Shown here in pieces: positions 40,375 to 50,258 of a stretch of 64,000 bases of DNA (positions are counted from its first letter, which is position 1; the number at the start of each line of letters is the position of its first letter). The stretch is from [Mycobacterium] nativiensis. GTDB taxonomy: Bacteria; Actinomycetota; Actinomycetes; Mycobacteriales; Mycobacteriaceae. Under the pieces are notes generated by a model. It ran no database searches. It worked only from the letters and a program-made list of their open reading frames with translations, and was not told where the DNA came from. The position numbers and the translations under genes were made by a program. Location: NCBI RefSeq assembly GCF_020172685.1, contig NZ_CP083986.1, positions 2,000,038 to 2,064,037 of the forward strand. Reading direction: 5' to 3'.

Positions 40375-41222
40375 ACCGCGTGGCAGGATTCGGCTCTACC
40401 GGTCTCGAACGGAAGTTCAAACAGTGGGTTTCCGGCTGGGATCGGCTGGGCGATCAAATACGATTCCACGTGAAGACGCTGACCTCCGTCCGGGAGGTGT
40501 TTCTCTACTATCGCGTCGAGTTGATCCGCCTCGTTGCTCAAATGAGTATGGGTGTAGGGGCTTTGGCGATGATCGGCGGCACCGTCGCGGTCATCGCAAT
40601 TCTGACGTTGTCCACCGGTGCACTCATAGCAGCGCAGGGTTTCAGTCAGCTCGGCCAAATCGGCGTGGAAGCGCTGACCGGGTTCGCTTCGGCCTACTTC
40701 AACGTGCGGATCCTTGCGCCATTGACCGCCGAATTCGCCTTGGCGGCGACCATCGGGGCCGGTGCGACGGCACAGCTCGGAGCGATGCGGATCAATGAAG
40801 AGATTGACGCGCTAGAGGTTATCGGAGTGCGGGCCATAGCGTATCTGGCATCGGCACGAGTATTGGCGGGCCTTGTCGTCGTGGTGCCCTTCTACTGCGT
40901 TGCCGTGGTCATGACCTTCTTTGCTGCTCGTTTCGGAACAACCGTGGTCTACGGCCAGTCCTCCGGGGTTTATGACCACTATTTCCATACGTTCCTGAAC
41001 CGCACCGACCTGATCTGGTCGTTCGCACAAGTCTCCATAGCAAGTGTCGTGATCATGGTCATCCACACCTACTACGGGTTTACCGCGTCGGGTGGCCCGG
41101 CCGGTGTGGGCGAGGCGGTAGGGAGGGCTACGCGGGCATCGGTGCTCGCGGCAGTGCTGGTGACGGTGGCGATCACTTTGGCCGTCTACGGCCAATCGGG
41201 CAACTTCCATCTGGCGGGATAG
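40371..41222 (+). CDS. yrbEB: YrbEB, MlaE-family permease of Mce transporter
   Basis: A 283-residue membrane protein, the second permease half. It has an N-terminal cytosolic stretch (KFKQWVSGWDRLGDQIRFHV), then about five to six hydrophobic segments. The EEIDALEVIG coupling motif near residue 145 is the counterpart of that in YrbEA. The conserved end GFTASGGPAGVGEAVGRATR matches mycobacterial YrbEB. It overlaps yrbEA by four bases and is followed by mceA after two bases. Confidence 0.93.
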   Translation: MNRVAGFGSTGLERKFKQWVSGWDRLGDQIRFHVKTLTSVREVFLYYRVELIRLVAQMSMGVGALAMIGGTVAVIAILTLSTGALIAAQGFSQLGQIGVEALTGFASAYFNVRILAPLTAEFALAATIGAGATAQLGAMRINEEIDALEVIGVRAIAYLASARVLAGLVVVVPFYCVAVVMTFFAARFGTTVVYGQSSGVYDHYFHTFLNRTDLIWSFAQVSIASVVIMVIHTYYGFTASGGPAGVGEAVGRATRASVLAAVLVTVAITLAVYGQSGNFHLAG

Positions 41223-41224
41223 CA

Positions 41225-42592
41225 ATGGCGACCGGGCGCGACCAATCGCGTGTTCACCCGCGGTGGTGGACACTGATATTCGTCATCGTCGTGATTTTCG
41301 CGGCCTGGATGGTGGGGCAATCCTTCAACCGATCTTTCCGGGCCTATATCCCGGTGACCCTGATTTCGGATCGGACCGGCTTGGTCATGGAGACCGGCGC
41401 CAAGGTGAAGATGCGTGGTGTCCAGGTGGGCCGCGTCGGCCAGATCTCCGGCGGTAGGCAACCGGCGACCTTGAAGCTTGAAATCGATCCGGACAAGGCT
41501 GTCCTCATCCCCGCCAATGTCAGGGCGCGAATCGCCGCCACTACCGCGTTCGGGGCGAAATATGTCGAACTCGTCTACCCGCAGGACCCGAGCCCCAAGC
41601 CGTTGACAACCGGGTTTGTGCTCAGATCAGACAATGTTACGACGGAGGTCAACACGGTTTTCGAGAACCTGGTCGGTGTTATCCGGCAGGTGGACCCGGC
41701 CGAACTGAATGGGGTCCTGTCGGCGCTCGCCGAGGGCTTGGGCGGCCAGGGTGCACGTATCGGTGAGGCGATCAGCGGTGCTAACAGCGTTCTGTCGGCG
41801 GTGAACGCGCGCAGCCACGTGATTCGCGACGATTGGCGGGCGTTGAAGGGCGTCAGTGATATCTACGACTCCGCGGCCCAGAACATCGTGGACATTCTGT
41901 CGTCGGCGAGTACGACCGGCACCACGATCGTCGACAATTCGCGGGATCTCGATGCGCTGTTGCTCACGGTCGCCGGGTTCGCCAACAGCGGGATAAGTCT
42001 GATCGGGCCCAACAGGGAGAATTTCATCCGGTCGGTCAACGATCTCGAGCCGACCACGAATTTGCTGATGAAGTACAACCCGCAACTCACGTGCACGCTG
42101 GTCGGGGCGAAGACGGCCCTGGATGATTATGGGCTGGCCGACTACATGGGCGGTGCCAACGGTTCGTCGCTGATTGTGGATGTTGCGCTGCTCCTCGGCG
42201 ACGATATCTACAAGTATCCGGATAACCTGCCGATTCACGCCGCCAAGGGCGGCCCCGGCGGAAAACCGGGTTGCGGATCGCTGCCCGATGTGGCCGACAA
42301 CTTCCCGGTGCGCCATCTGATCACGAATACGGGTTGGGGCACTGGTCTCGATGTTCGGCCGAATCCCGGTATCGGGCAATCCTGTTACGCCGACTGGTTC
42401 CGCGTCACCCGCGGAGTGCCCTTGCCGCCGGCCATCCGGCAGTGTCTGCCGGGACCGGCGGTAGGACCGCAGCCCGAACTCGGATTCGGAACACCACCGT
42501 ATGGAGCGCCGCAGTACGGCCCGGGAGGTGTGCCGCTGTTCCCGGGTGTGCCTCCCGCACCGCCGCCACCGCCCACGCCGCCGGAGCCCTGA
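41225..42592 (+). CDS. mceA: MceA subunit, MlaD-domain lipid-transport protein
   Basis: A 455-residue protein with an N-terminal membrane anchor (TLIFVIVVIFAAWMVG, about residues 16-32). An MlaD domain at about 38-120 (VTLISDRTGLVMETGAKVKM, VGRVGQIS) leads into a long helical region (about 140-260) that forms the lipid tunnel with the other Mce subunits. The tail is Pro/Gly-rich (TPPYGAPQYGPGG, PPAPPPPPTPPEP) and carries several cysteines (CGSLPD, QSCYADW, RQCLPG). The protein spans the periplasm between permease and outer membrane. A 62-base gap separates it from mceB, the widest gap in the operon. Confidence 0.93.
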   Translation: MATGRDQSRVHPRWWTLIFVIVVIFAAWMVGQSFNRSFRAYIPVTLISDRTGLVMETGAKVKMRGVQVGRVGQISGGRQPATLKLEIDPDKAVLIPANVRARIAATTAFGAKYVELVYPQDPSPKPLTTGFVLRSDNVTTEVNTVFENLVGVIRQVDPAELNGVLSALAEGLGGQGARIGEAISGANSVLSAVNARSHVIRDDWRALKGVSDIYDSAAQNIVDILSSASTTGTTIVDNSRDLDALLLTVAGFANSGISLIGPNRENFIRSVNDLEPTTNLLMKYNPQLTCTLVGAKTALDDYGLADYMGGANGSSLIVDVALLLGDDIYKYPDNLPIHAAKGGPGGKPGCGSLPDVADNFPVRHLITNTGWGTGLDVRPNPGIGQSCYADWFRVTRGVPLPPAIRQCLPGPAVGPQPELGFGTPPYGAPQYGPGGVPLFPGVPPAPPPPPTPPEP

Positions 42593-42654
42593 TCCGCCGT
42601 GCCGCCTTGCCGCCGTGATGGAACAACGAGACAGTCAGGAAGGAGTCGATCGCG

Positions 42655-43683
42655 ATGAAAGTCAATCTGAAACACACCGTGTGGCGGCTCGGCATCTTTT
42701 TGATCGTCACCGTGCTGGGCATGTTCGCCCTGCTGACGATCTTCGGCCAGTTCCGGTTCGATACGGCGCGCAACTACCGGGCCGAGTTCATCGACGTGAC
42801 CGGGTTGGCGAACGGAAACTTCGTCCGAATCGCAGGGGTAGAGGTAGGCAAGGTCAGAAATATCTCGCTCAAAAGCGATGGGAACGTGGAAGTCGAGTTC
42901 AGTGCTGATGACTCCGTGGTGCTGACGGAGGGCAGTAGGGCAGTAATCCGGTGGGGTGATGTGATCGGTGGTCGCTATCTGGCGCTCGAGGAGGGGGCCG
43001 GCGGCACGAAGATATTGGGCGCGGGCGCCACTATTCCAAGGGAGCGAACCGAACCGGCATTGGACTTGGATGTTCTGATCGGCGGTTTCCGGCCGCTCTT
43101 TCGAGCCCTCGATCCTGAGCAGGTCAACGCACTGGCGGGTCAGCTGATCGCAGCGTTCCAAGGGCAGGGCGCCACGATCGGCTCATTTCTGAGCCAGACC
43201 GCCGCGTTGACCGATACGTTGGCCGACCGCGACGCGCTGATAGGTCAGGTGATTGCCAACTTGAGCACCGTGCTGGGGTCGCTGGGGGATCGTAGCGATC
43301 AGTTCGCGACCGCGGTTGATTCGCTGTCGGAGCTCATGAGTGGGCTGGCGGCCCGGAAGCAAGACATCAGCAACGGTATCGCGCATATCAACGCCGGTTC
43401 GGCCTCGATTGCCGATCTGTTGCAGCAATCGCGTCCGCACGTGAAAAAGGCTGTCCAGGAAGCGGATCGCACTGCCGCCACCGTGTTGGCCGATCAACAG
43501 TATGTCGACCATGTGCTCGAGAATCTTCCTACGGCCTTGCGCATCCTGAACCGGCAGGCGCTTTACGGCGACTACTTCACGTTCTACTTCTGCGAGGTCG
43601 CCCTCAAGCTGAACGGTAAGGGCGGGCAGCCGATGTACGTCAAAGTGGCCGAGCAGACTTCGGGGAGGTGCACACCGAAGTGA
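42655..43683 (+). CDS. mceB: MceB subunit
   Basis: A 342-residue protein from ATG 42655 with GGAAGGAG eight or so bases upstream. It has an N-terminal anchor (VWRLGIFLIVTVLGMFALLT), an MlaD domain (YRAEFIDVTGLANGNFVRIAG, VGKVRNISL) and a helical region with long heptad-like stretches. The short C-terminus has two cysteines (YFCEVAL, GRCTPK). It lacks the Pro-rich tail seen in MceA, MceC and MceF. It overlaps the mceC start (GTGA at 43680). Confidence 0.92.
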   Translation: MKVNLKHTVWRLGIFLIVTVLGMFALLTIFGQFRFDTARNYRAEFIDVTGLANGNFVRIAGVEVGKVRNISLKSDGNVEVEFSADDSVVLTEGSRAVIRWGDVIGGRYLALEEGAGGTKILGAGATIPRERTEPALDLDVLIGGFRPLFRALDPEQVNALAGQLIAAFQGQGATIGSFLSQTAALTDTLADRDALIGQVIANLSTVLGSLGDRSDQFATAVDSLSELMSGLAARKQDISNGIAHINAGSASIADLLQQSRPHVKKAVQEADRTAATVLADQQYVDHVLENLPTALRILNRQALYGDYFTFYFCEVALKLNGKGGQPMYVKVAEQTSGRCTPK

Positions 43684-45047
43684 AGCCATTTCAAGAACGC
43701 AATCTGGTGACCATCGGGATCGTCGGGTCGTTGCTGACAGCCGGTATCGCTGTCGGGGCCTGGTACTACGAAGAACTTCCGTTCGTCTCGCCGGCTCACT
43801 CCTACGCGGCGTACTTCGCCGAAGCGGGCGGTTTGACGCCCGGCGCCCAGGTGCAGGTGTCGGGAATGCACGTCGGCAGCGTGAACAGTGTCACGCTCGA
43901 CGGAGGGCGGGTGCTGGTCAAGTTCAAAGTCGACAGCAATATCCGGCTCGGTGATCGAACCGAGGCCGCGGTGAAGACGAAAAGCCTGCTGGGCACCAAG
44001 ATGCTGGGTGTAACCCCACGCGGCGACGGCCGGCTGTCGGAGACGATTCCCCTGGAACGCACCACGCCGGCCTATCAGTTGCCCGACGCACTCGGAGATC
44101 TGACTGCGACCATCAGTGGCCTTGACACCGAGCAGCTGTCCGATTCGCTACAGACGCTGGCTCAGACGTTCCAGGACACCCCGCCTGATCTGAAGATCGC
44201 CGTCGCCGGCGTAGGGCGGTTCTCCAAGGTACTCAACAACCGCGACGCACAACTGCGGAACCTGCTCGCCAACGCCTGGAAAGTGACCTCGGTGCTGTCG
44301 GCGCGAAGCGACCAGATTGTTCATCTCGTCAACGACACCAACGACCTGCTGGGTCAGCTCAACAGCGAAAGTGCTGCACTGGACCAGATCTCGAGCAACA
44401 TCTCTCACCTCAGCCGGCAACTCAGCGCGGTGGTCGCTGACAACGGACAGACGCTCCGGCCGGCGTTGGACAAGCTGAACGGCGTACTGGCCACTGTCGA
44501 CAACCGTAAGTCGGAGGTGCAGGAGTACCTCAAGAGGTTCAGTTGGTACGCGATCGGGTTGGGGGAGTCGCTCTCCTCGGGGCCGTTCTTCAAGGCCTAT
44601 GTTGCGAACCTGGTTCCGGGACAGTTCATCCAGCCCTACATCGACTCGGCCTTCTCCGACCTCGGCCTCGATCCGAATGTGTTGCTGCCGTCCGAGCGCA
44701 CCGACCCACAGATCGGCCAGCGGGGAACGCCGGCATTGCCGGTGCCCTATCCGCGGACCGGACAGGGGGGTGAACCACGGCTGTATCTCCCGGATGCGAT
44801 CACCGGGAACGCCGACGACCAGCTGTGCGGTTCACCGGGCGCCGCGCTGCCCGGCACCGGGTGCTACCCGTATCGGGAGCCGCCGTCCGCACCGCCGCCC
44901 GGCGGACCGCCCCCGGGCCCGCCGGCGCAGGCACCGGTTGGTTCGGAATCGGTTCCCGAACCCACGCCGAGTCCGGTGTTCGTGCCGGCGCCCGGTGAAG
45001 TGCCCGCGACCCAAGGAGCGCACACCGAATCGGGGGCGGGCAGATGA
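43680..45047 (+). CDS. mceC: MceC subunit
   Basis: A 455-residue protein. GTG 43680 overlaps the mceB stop; a GTG at 43668 is the alternative, but it sits on the GGGGAGG ribosome site. The order is anchor (VTIGIVGSLLTAGIAVGAWYY), MlaD domain (YAAYFAEAGGLTPGAQVQVSG, VGSVNSVTL), helical region and an extended Pro-rich tail (SAPPPGGPPPGPPAQAP, VPEPTPSPVFVPAPGEVP) after a cysteine pair (DQLCGSPG, GTGCYPY). Acts as one of the six subunits of the heteromeric lipid tunnel. Overlaps mceD by four bases. Confidence 0.92.
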   Translation: MKPFQERNLVTIGIVGSLLTAGIAVGAWYYEELPFVSPAHSYAAYFAEAGGLTPGAQVQVSGMHVGSVNSVTLDGGRVLVKFKVDSNIRLGDRTEAAVKTKSLLGTKMLGVTPRGDGRLSETIPLERTTPAYQLPDALGDLTATISGLDTEQLSDSLQTLAQTFQDTPPDLKIAVAGVGRFSKVLNNRDAQLRNLLANAWKVTSVLSARSDQIVHLVNDTNDLLGQLNSESAALDQISSNISHLSRQLSAVVADNGQTLRPALDKLNGVLATVDNRKSEVQEYLKRFSWYAIGLGESLSSGPFFKAYVANLVPGQFIQPYIDSAFSDLGLDPNVLLPSERTDPQIGQRGTPALPVPYPRTGQGGEPRLYLPDAITGNADDQLCGSPGAALPGTGCYPYREPPSAPPPGGPPPGPPAQAPVGSESVPEPTPSPVFVPAPGEVPATQGAHTESGAGR

Positions 45048-46366
45048 CCGTCGAGCGAATTCTGAACCGGTGGTTGGCCATTGTTCTGGTGGCCGTGCTG
45101 GCCGTCGGTGCCTTCGTCGTGACGCAGCTGGGTGTCGGCGGCAGTCGGACGCACGTGGTCGCATATTTCGAGAACAGCAACGGCATCTTCGTGGGGGACG
45201 AGGTCCGGATCCTGGGGGTGCGGGTCGGGGAGATCGACGCCATCGAGGCGCAACCCGAGCGGGTGAAGATCAGCTTCTGGTTCGACGACCATCATCGGGT
45301 CCCGGCCGATGCGAAAGCGGTGGTCTTGTCGCCATCGCTGGTGACCGCCCGCGCCATTCAGCTGACACCGGCTTATGCCGGCGGCCCGGTGCTGGCGGAT
45401 GGCGCGACCATTCCACGAGAGCGGACCGCCGTACCTGTCGAGTGGGACGATTTTCGCACCCAACTGCAGCACCTCACCGAGATGCTGCAACCCACCACAC
45501 CGGGCGGCGTCAGCACGCTGGGGCAGTTCATCAACACCTCGGCCGACAACCTACGCGGTCAGGGCATGAATATTCGTGAAACACTTCTCGAAGTCTCCGA
45601 AGCGATCTCAGCGCTCGGCGATCACAGTGGTGACATCTTCAGCACGGTGAAAAGTCTGTCGATTCTGGTTTCGGCGCTTCAGGGCAGCGACTCGGTGTTA
45701 CGACGGCTGAACCTGAACCTGGCCACCGCATCCAAGTCATTGGCCAACAGCCCCAATGAGGTTGCCAACGCGGTCGTGGACCTCAACGTCGCGGTCAGGG
45801 AGGTCAGGGGGTTCATTGCCGACAACCACGAGGCGTTGGGTACCACGTCGGACAAGTTGGCGTCGGTGTCGCAGGCACTGGTGGACAGTGTCGATGATCT
45901 CAAGCAGATCTTGCACGTGATCCCCACCGCCGCACAGAACTTCGTCAACATCTATCAGCCTGCCCAGGGGACCCTGACCGGCGCGCTGTCGACGAACAAC
46001 CTGAGCGATCCGATTTCCTTCGTCTGTGGAGCCATCCAGGCAGCGTCGCGACAGAACGCCGCGCAGTCGGCGAAGCTCTGTGTGCAGTACCTCGCGCCGA
46101 TCGTGAAGAACCGCCAATACAACTTCTTCCCGTTGGGAGAGAACCTGTTCGTCGGGGCCAGTGCGCGGCCGAATGAGGTCACCTACAGCGAGGACTGGAT
46201 GCGCCCGGACCATGTCCCTCCGCTACCCGAGGACAATTCGCCCGCCGGAAGCCCGCCGGATGCCGCGGCGCCGGCGCCGGCGGTAGGTGGCCAGGCTGTG
46301 GTCCAGGCGACCGATCCGGGTGCGGGCCTGCCCGGGCTCATGCTGCCGAGCGGGGCGGGATCATGA
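45044..46366 (+). CDS. mceD: MceD subunit
   Basis: A 440-residue protein with an N-terminal anchor (RWLAIVLVAVLAVGAFVVT), an MlaD domain (HVVAYFENSNGIFVGDEVRI, RVGEIDAIE), and a helical stretch with many hydrophobic repeats. Cysteines occur in SFVCGAIQ and AKLCVQYL. It ends in an Ala/Pro-rich tail. The translation starts inside the mceC stop (ATGA) and ends overlapping mceE, so expression is coupled. Confidence 0.92.
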   Translation: MTVERILNRWLAIVLVAVLAVGAFVVTQLGVGGSRTHVVAYFENSNGIFVGDEVRILGVRVGEIDAIEAQPERVKISFWFDDHHRVPADAKAVVLSPSLVTARAIQLTPAYAGGPVLADGATIPRERTAVPVEWDDFRTQLQHLTEMLQPTTPGGVSTLGQFINTSADNLRGQGMNIRETLLEVSEAISALGDHSGDIFSTVKSLSILVSALQGSDSVLRRLNLNLATASKSLANSPNEVANAVVDLNVAVREVRGFIADNHEALGTTSDKLASVSQALVDSVDDLKQILHVIPTAAQNFVNIYQPAQGTLTGALSTNNLSDPISFVCGAIQAASRQNAAQSAKLCVQYLAPIVKNRQYNFFPLGENLFVGASARPNEVTYSEDWMRPDHVPPLPEDNSPAGSPPDAAAPAPAVGGQAVVQATDPGAGLPGLMLPSGAGS

Positions 46367-47517
46367 ACCGGTGGTGCCGCCGCACGGCGGCTGCCGTGGC
46401 GCTGGTGATCCTGGCCGCCAGCTCGTCGGGCTGCGGATGGCGGGGGCTGAACACCCTGGTGCTACCGGGCACCGAGGGCCGGGGCCCCGGGGCATTCACG
46501 GTTCTCGCGCAGCTGCCCGAGGTCAATCGCCTCGAACCGAACTCGCGGGTGCGGGTCGGTGACGTCACGGTGGGCACCGTGACCAAGATCGAGCGCCAGG
46601 GTTGGCACGCGCTGTTGACGATCAGGCTCAACGGCGACGTCGACTTGCCGGCCAACGCCACTGTGGCACTGGGCCAGACCAGCTTGCTGGGGTCGCTGCA
46701 CATCGAGTTGGCGGCTCCGGCGGTTGTGGCACCGGAAGGCAGGCTCCGCGAGGGCTCCCTGATCCCGCTCTCATCCGCGGGCAGCTATCCGACGACAGAC
46801 CAAACACTTGCCGCGGTTTCGATGCTGCTCAACGGGGGTGGGATCGGCCGAATTGAGGAGATCACCACGGCTCTCGGCACCGCCTTCGCCGGGCGAGAAA
46901 GGGATCTGCGAAGCCTGATCGCTCAGCTGGACACGTTCATTGCCGACACCAATGGCCAAAGTGATGACATCATCGCGGCCACCGACAGTTTGAACAACGT
47001 CGCCCGCAAGTTCGCCGAACAGAAGCCCGTCGTGGACAAGGCGCTGCAGACGCTTCCCAAGGCGCTGGCGGTGCTCAAAGACGAGCGTGATCAGTTGGCG
47101 GATGCCGCAGACCGGCTCGGCAAGTTCGGCGCCTTGGCCACCGACACGATCAATCGGACCAAACACGCGCTGGTCCAAGAACTGAAGGACATCGGGCCGG
47201 TGCTGGAGTCGTTGGCCAATGCGGGCCCGGCGCTCACCCGCGCTCTGGGCCTGTACCCGACGTATCCGTTCGCGACCGAGACGATCCCCAAGTGGTTTCG
47301 CGGGGACGCCGCCAACCTTACGGCGGTTATCGACCTCACCTTGAGCAGATTGGACTCGTCGTTCTTCACCGGGACGAAGTGGGAATGCGATCTGACCGAA
47401 CTCGAAATGCAATGGGGCCGAACCATCGGTCAGTTCCCCAGCCCTTGCACGGCGGGTGGACCCTTCAACCCCGGCAATCCACTGGTGATTCCCTACCGCT
47501 TCGATCAGGGGCCGTGA
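46363..47517 (+). CDS. mceE: MceE subunit, lipoprotein
   Basis: A 384-residue protein. Unlike its neighbours it has a lipoprotein signal peptide: MNRWCRRTAAAVALVILAAS, then the lipobox SSGC with the acylated Cys near residue 24. The MlaD domain is short and shows LPEVNRLEPNSRVRVGDVTV. The C-terminal part contains TKWECDL and a final QFPSPCTAGGPFNPGNPL, the usual MceE ending. It is coupled to mceD by ATGA, and mceF begins one base after its stop codon. Confidence 0.92.
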   Translation: MNRWCRRTAAAVALVILAASSSGCGWRGLNTLVLPGTEGRGPGAFTVLAQLPEVNRLEPNSRVRVGDVTVGTVTKIERQGWHALLTIRLNGDVDLPANATVALGQTSLLGSLHIELAAPAVVAPEGRLREGSLIPLSSAGSYPTTDQTLAAVSMLLNGGGIGRIEEITTALGTAFAGRERDLRSLIAQLDTFIADTNGQSDDIIAATDSLNNVARKFAEQKPVVDKALQTLPKALAVLKDERDQLADAADRLGKFGALATDTINRTKHALVQELKDIGPVLESLANAGPALTRALGLYPTYPFATETIPKWFRGDAANLTAVIDLTLSRLDSSFFTGTKWECDLTELEMQWGRTIGQFPSPCTAGGPFNPGNPLVIPYRFDQGP

Positions 47518-47518
47518 C

Positions 47519-48976
47519 ATGTTGAGCAGGCGGATACTCAGTCAGTTGGCGATCTTCATCGTCATCAGCGTGATCGGCGGCTCGATCATGGCCTTCCGCT
47601 ACATGGAGCTGCCGAACCTGCTGTTCGGCGTCGGGCGGTACGAAGTGACCATGCGGCTGCCCGACACAGGTGGCCTGTACCGCAACGGCAACGTCACCTA
47701 CCGCGGCGTCGAAGTCGGTCGCGTGCAAGACGTCGTACTGACCCGTGACGGGGTCGACGCGGTGCTGGCGCTGAAATCCGGCGTCGACATTCCCGCCGAC
47801 GTTGAAGCACAGGTACACAGTCAGAGTGCGATCGGCGAGCAGTTCGTGGCGCTGGTGCCGCGCAACGGTGACAGTCCGCCGCTGAAGCACGGCGACGTCA
47901 TCCCGATCGAGCGGACGGTCATCCCGCCAGACATCAGTGAGCTGTTGGACGCAACAAACCGTGGGCTGCAGGCGATTCCGGGCGAAAATCTGCGTACGGC
48001 GGTCGGTGAGGCATTCGTAGCGGTCGGGGGGCTCGGCCCGGAGATCGCTCGCATCGTGAAGGGATCGAACAGCCTGGCCATCGAGGCCGGTAAGAACGTC
48101 GAGTCGTTGACCACCTTGATTGATCAGTCCAAACCGTTGCTCGACACCCAGATAGACACCCGAGACGCGATTCAGGGGTGGGCCGCGAACTTGGCGGCCG
48201 TTACCGAACAACTGCACACTCAGGACGCCACGGTCGCCGAGCTGATCAGAACCGGCTCCTCGGGTGTCGATCAGGGGCGCCGACTGTTCGACGAACTGCA
48301 GCCCACCCTGCCGATCGTGTTGGCGAATCTGGTCAGCGTCGGTGATGTTGCCGTCACCTACCAGCCCAACCTGGAGCAGCTCCTGGTGCTCCTGCCGCCG
48401 CTGACGGAGATCCTGCAAGGCGCGGGACTGGCCAATCGGAACACGAAGCAGGGCTACCGAGGCGCGTACCTGAGCTTCAACTTGAACGTCAACCTGCCAC
48501 CACCGTGCCTGACGGGATACCTGCCGGCCCAGCAGGTGCGAGCGGCCAGCCTGGAGGACTTCCCCGAACGCCCGGAGGGGCAACTGTACTGCCGGATTCC
48601 ACAGGACGCGATGTTCAACGTCCGTGGCGCGCGCAATCTGCCCTGCGCTACCCGGCCGGGCAAACGTGCGCCGACGGTGAAGATGTGTGAGAGCGACGAG
48701 GAGTACGTGCCGCTCAACGAGGGATGGAACTGGAAAGGCGACCCGAACGCCACCATCACCGGTCAGGACATCCCGCAGCTGCCGCCGGGCGCGCTCGCTT
48801 CCACCGTGGCACCGCCGCCCGAACCACCGGCAGCGATGGTTGCCGCTGAATACAACCCGAGTACCGGACGTTATATCGGTCCCGACGGGCAGGTATACAC
48901 CCAAACCAATTTGTCCCGTCCCGCGAACCAGGAGCAGACATGGCAATCAATGATGATGCCCCCGAACGCCAACTGA
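47519..48976 (+). CDS. mceF: MceF subunit
   Basis: A 485-residue protein. The membrane anchor is ILSQLAIFIVISVIGGSIMA, and the MlaD domain carries VTMRLPDTGGLYRNGNVTYRG and VGRVQDVVL. A long helical tunnel region follows. The C-terminal third has the cysteines typical of MceF (LPPPCLTGYLPAQQ, LYCRIPQD, NLPCATRPG, VKMCESDEEY). An unstructured end contains GRYIGPDGQVYTQTN. The last 37 bases overlap the next gene, encoding a Mce-associated protein. Confidence 0.93.
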   Translation: MLSRRILSQLAIFIVISVIGGSIMAFRYMELPNLLFGVGRYEVTMRLPDTGGLYRNGNVTYRGVEVGRVQDVVLTRDGVDAVLALKSGVDIPADVEAQVHSQSAIGEQFVALVPRNGDSPPLKHGDVIPIERTVIPPDISELLDATNRGLQAIPGENLRTAVGEAFVAVGGLGPEIARIVKGSNSLAIEAGKNVESLTTLIDQSKPLLDTQIDTRDAIQGWAANLAAVTEQLHTQDATVAELIRTGSSGVDQGRRLFDELQPTLPIVLANLVSVGDVAVTYQPNLEQLLVLLPPLTEILQGAGLANRNTKQGYRGAYLSFNLNVNLPPPCLTGYLPAQQVRAASLEDFPERPEGQLYCRIPQDAMFNVRGARNLPCATRPGKRAPTVKMCESDEEYVPLNEGWNWKGDPNATITGQDIPQLPPGALASTVAPPPEPPAAMVAAEYNPSTGRYIGPDGQVYTQTNLSRPANQEQTWQSMMMPPNAN

Positions 48977-49536
48977 ACGCGGTTCCCGAATCGGGGAGCC
49001 ACGACGAGCCGGGGTGCCCCGCAGAGGATTCCACACCCAACCCGACGAAGGAAGCATCGCCGTTCCGGGCCGCGATGCTGGTCGGCCTGGCATCGGTGGT
49101 GGCATTCGCGGGACTGGGCGGCTGGTTGGGAATCCGGGCTTACCAGTCACATCAGGCCGAGCTGCAGCGCGCGTTGCTGCTGCAGGTCGCGCGGCAGGGT
49201 GCAGTGAATCTCACCACGATTGACTACGAGCAAGCCGAATCCGATGTCCAACGTGTCCTGGACTCGGCGACCGGAAACTTCTACGACGACTTCAGCCGGC
49301 GTTCACAGCCGTTCATCGAGGTGGTCAAGGCGGCGCAGGCCAAGTCTGTCGGAACGGTGACCGAGGCCGGTATCGAACACGATGCTGCCGATGAGACGAA
49401 TGTCCTTGTCGGCGTCACCGTCAAAACCACCAACGCCAGTGGGGCAGACCAGGTTCCTCGATCGTGGCGAATGCGTATCTCGTTGACGCAGGTCGATGCC
49501 CAGCCAAAGATCTCGAATGTCGCATTCGTGCCGTGA
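48940..49536 (+). CDS. Mce-associated membrane protein (Mas), first
   Basis: A 198-residue protein beginning 37 bases inside mceF, in another frame. It has an acidic N-terminus, one membrane span (about residues 44-66, AMLVGLASVVAFAGLGGWLG) and an external NTF2-like alpha/beta domain (YDDFSRRSQPFIEVVKAAQ, WRMRISLTQVDAQPKISNVAFV). This architecture is the usual Mce-associated protein, thought to stabilise Mce complexes (as OmamA does for Mce1 and Mce4). Strong overlap with mceF implies coupled translation. Confidence 0.88.
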   Translation: MAINDDAPERQLNAVPESGSHDEPGCPAEDSTPNPTKEASPFRAAMLVGLASVVAFAGLGGWLGIRAYQSHQAELQRALLLQVARQGAVNLTTIDYEQAESDVQRVLDSATGNFYDDFSRRSQPFIEVVKAAQAKSVGTVTEAGIEHDAADETNVLVGVTVKTTNASGADQVPRSWRMRISLTQVDAQPKISNVAFVP

Positions 49537-49610
49537 GCGGGACACGGCTCACTGTTGAGCCCAATTCGTCTTACCCATCAGCAAACCGACAGCACAAGGA
49601 AGTGATCAAC

Positions 49611-50249
49611 GTGGCGGTCCTCACCGACATAGCGCCCGACGGCACCGGCTTGGACTCTGCGGCGCCGGATTCGGCCGAGAAGGACGATTCCGGCGGCGCG
49701 GCACCGGCCGCAGCCCTGCAGGACGCGTCGGACGCGGTCGAGCCGGTCGACCGGCCGAGCCGCGCGAACGGCCGCCGTCTGGCACTTGCTTACGGCGTTC
49801 TGCCAGCGCTGGTGATCCTGCTCGCGATGGCAGCTGGATTGCTCAAGTTCTGGGACGGATCGGCCCGTTCGTCGGAGGTGGCGCGCATCGACTCCGTTCA
49901 GGCCGCCAAGGATTCCACCATCGCGATGCTGTCGTACCAACCGGACAGCGTCGAGGCTGATCTGGCGGCGGCCCAGGACCTGCTCACCGGAGACTTCCGG
50001 GATGCCTACATCGAATTGACAAACGATGTCGTGATTCCGGGCGCCAGGGAGAAGCGGATCTCGACGGTGGCCAGCGTGCCCGGTGCCGCCTCGGTGACCG
50101 CCACTTCCAACCACGCGGTGGTCCTGGTGTTCGTCAACCAGTCCGCGATTGTCGGCAGCGATGCCCCCACCGATACCGCGTCCAGCATCCGGGTCACGCT
50201 GGACAAGGTCGACGGCCGGTGGCTCATCTCCGGTTTCGACCCGATCTGA
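49611..50249 (+). CDS. Mce-associated membrane protein (Mas), second
   Basis: A 212-residue protein from GTG 49611 with AAGGA ten bases upstream. The frame is open back to 49464, but that part overlaps the first Mas gene. The N-terminal 70 residues are acidic and Ala-rich; one membrane span (ALAYGVLPALVILLAMAAGLL) precedes the external domain ending DKVDGRWLISGFDPI. The pair of Mas genes directly after mceF is the normal end of mycobacterial mce operons. Confidence 0.87.
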   Translation: MAVLTDIAPDGTGLDSAAPDSAEKDDSGGAAPAAALQDASDAVEPVDRPSRANGRRLALAYGVLPALVILLAMAAGLLKFWDGSARSSEVARIDSVQAAKDSTIAMLSYQPDSVEADLAAAQDLLTGDFRDAYIELTNDVVIPGAREKRISTVASVPGAASVTATSNHAVVLVFVNQSAIVGSDAPTDTASSIRVTLDKVDGRWLISGFDPI

Positions 50250-50258
50250 CCCGCTGCG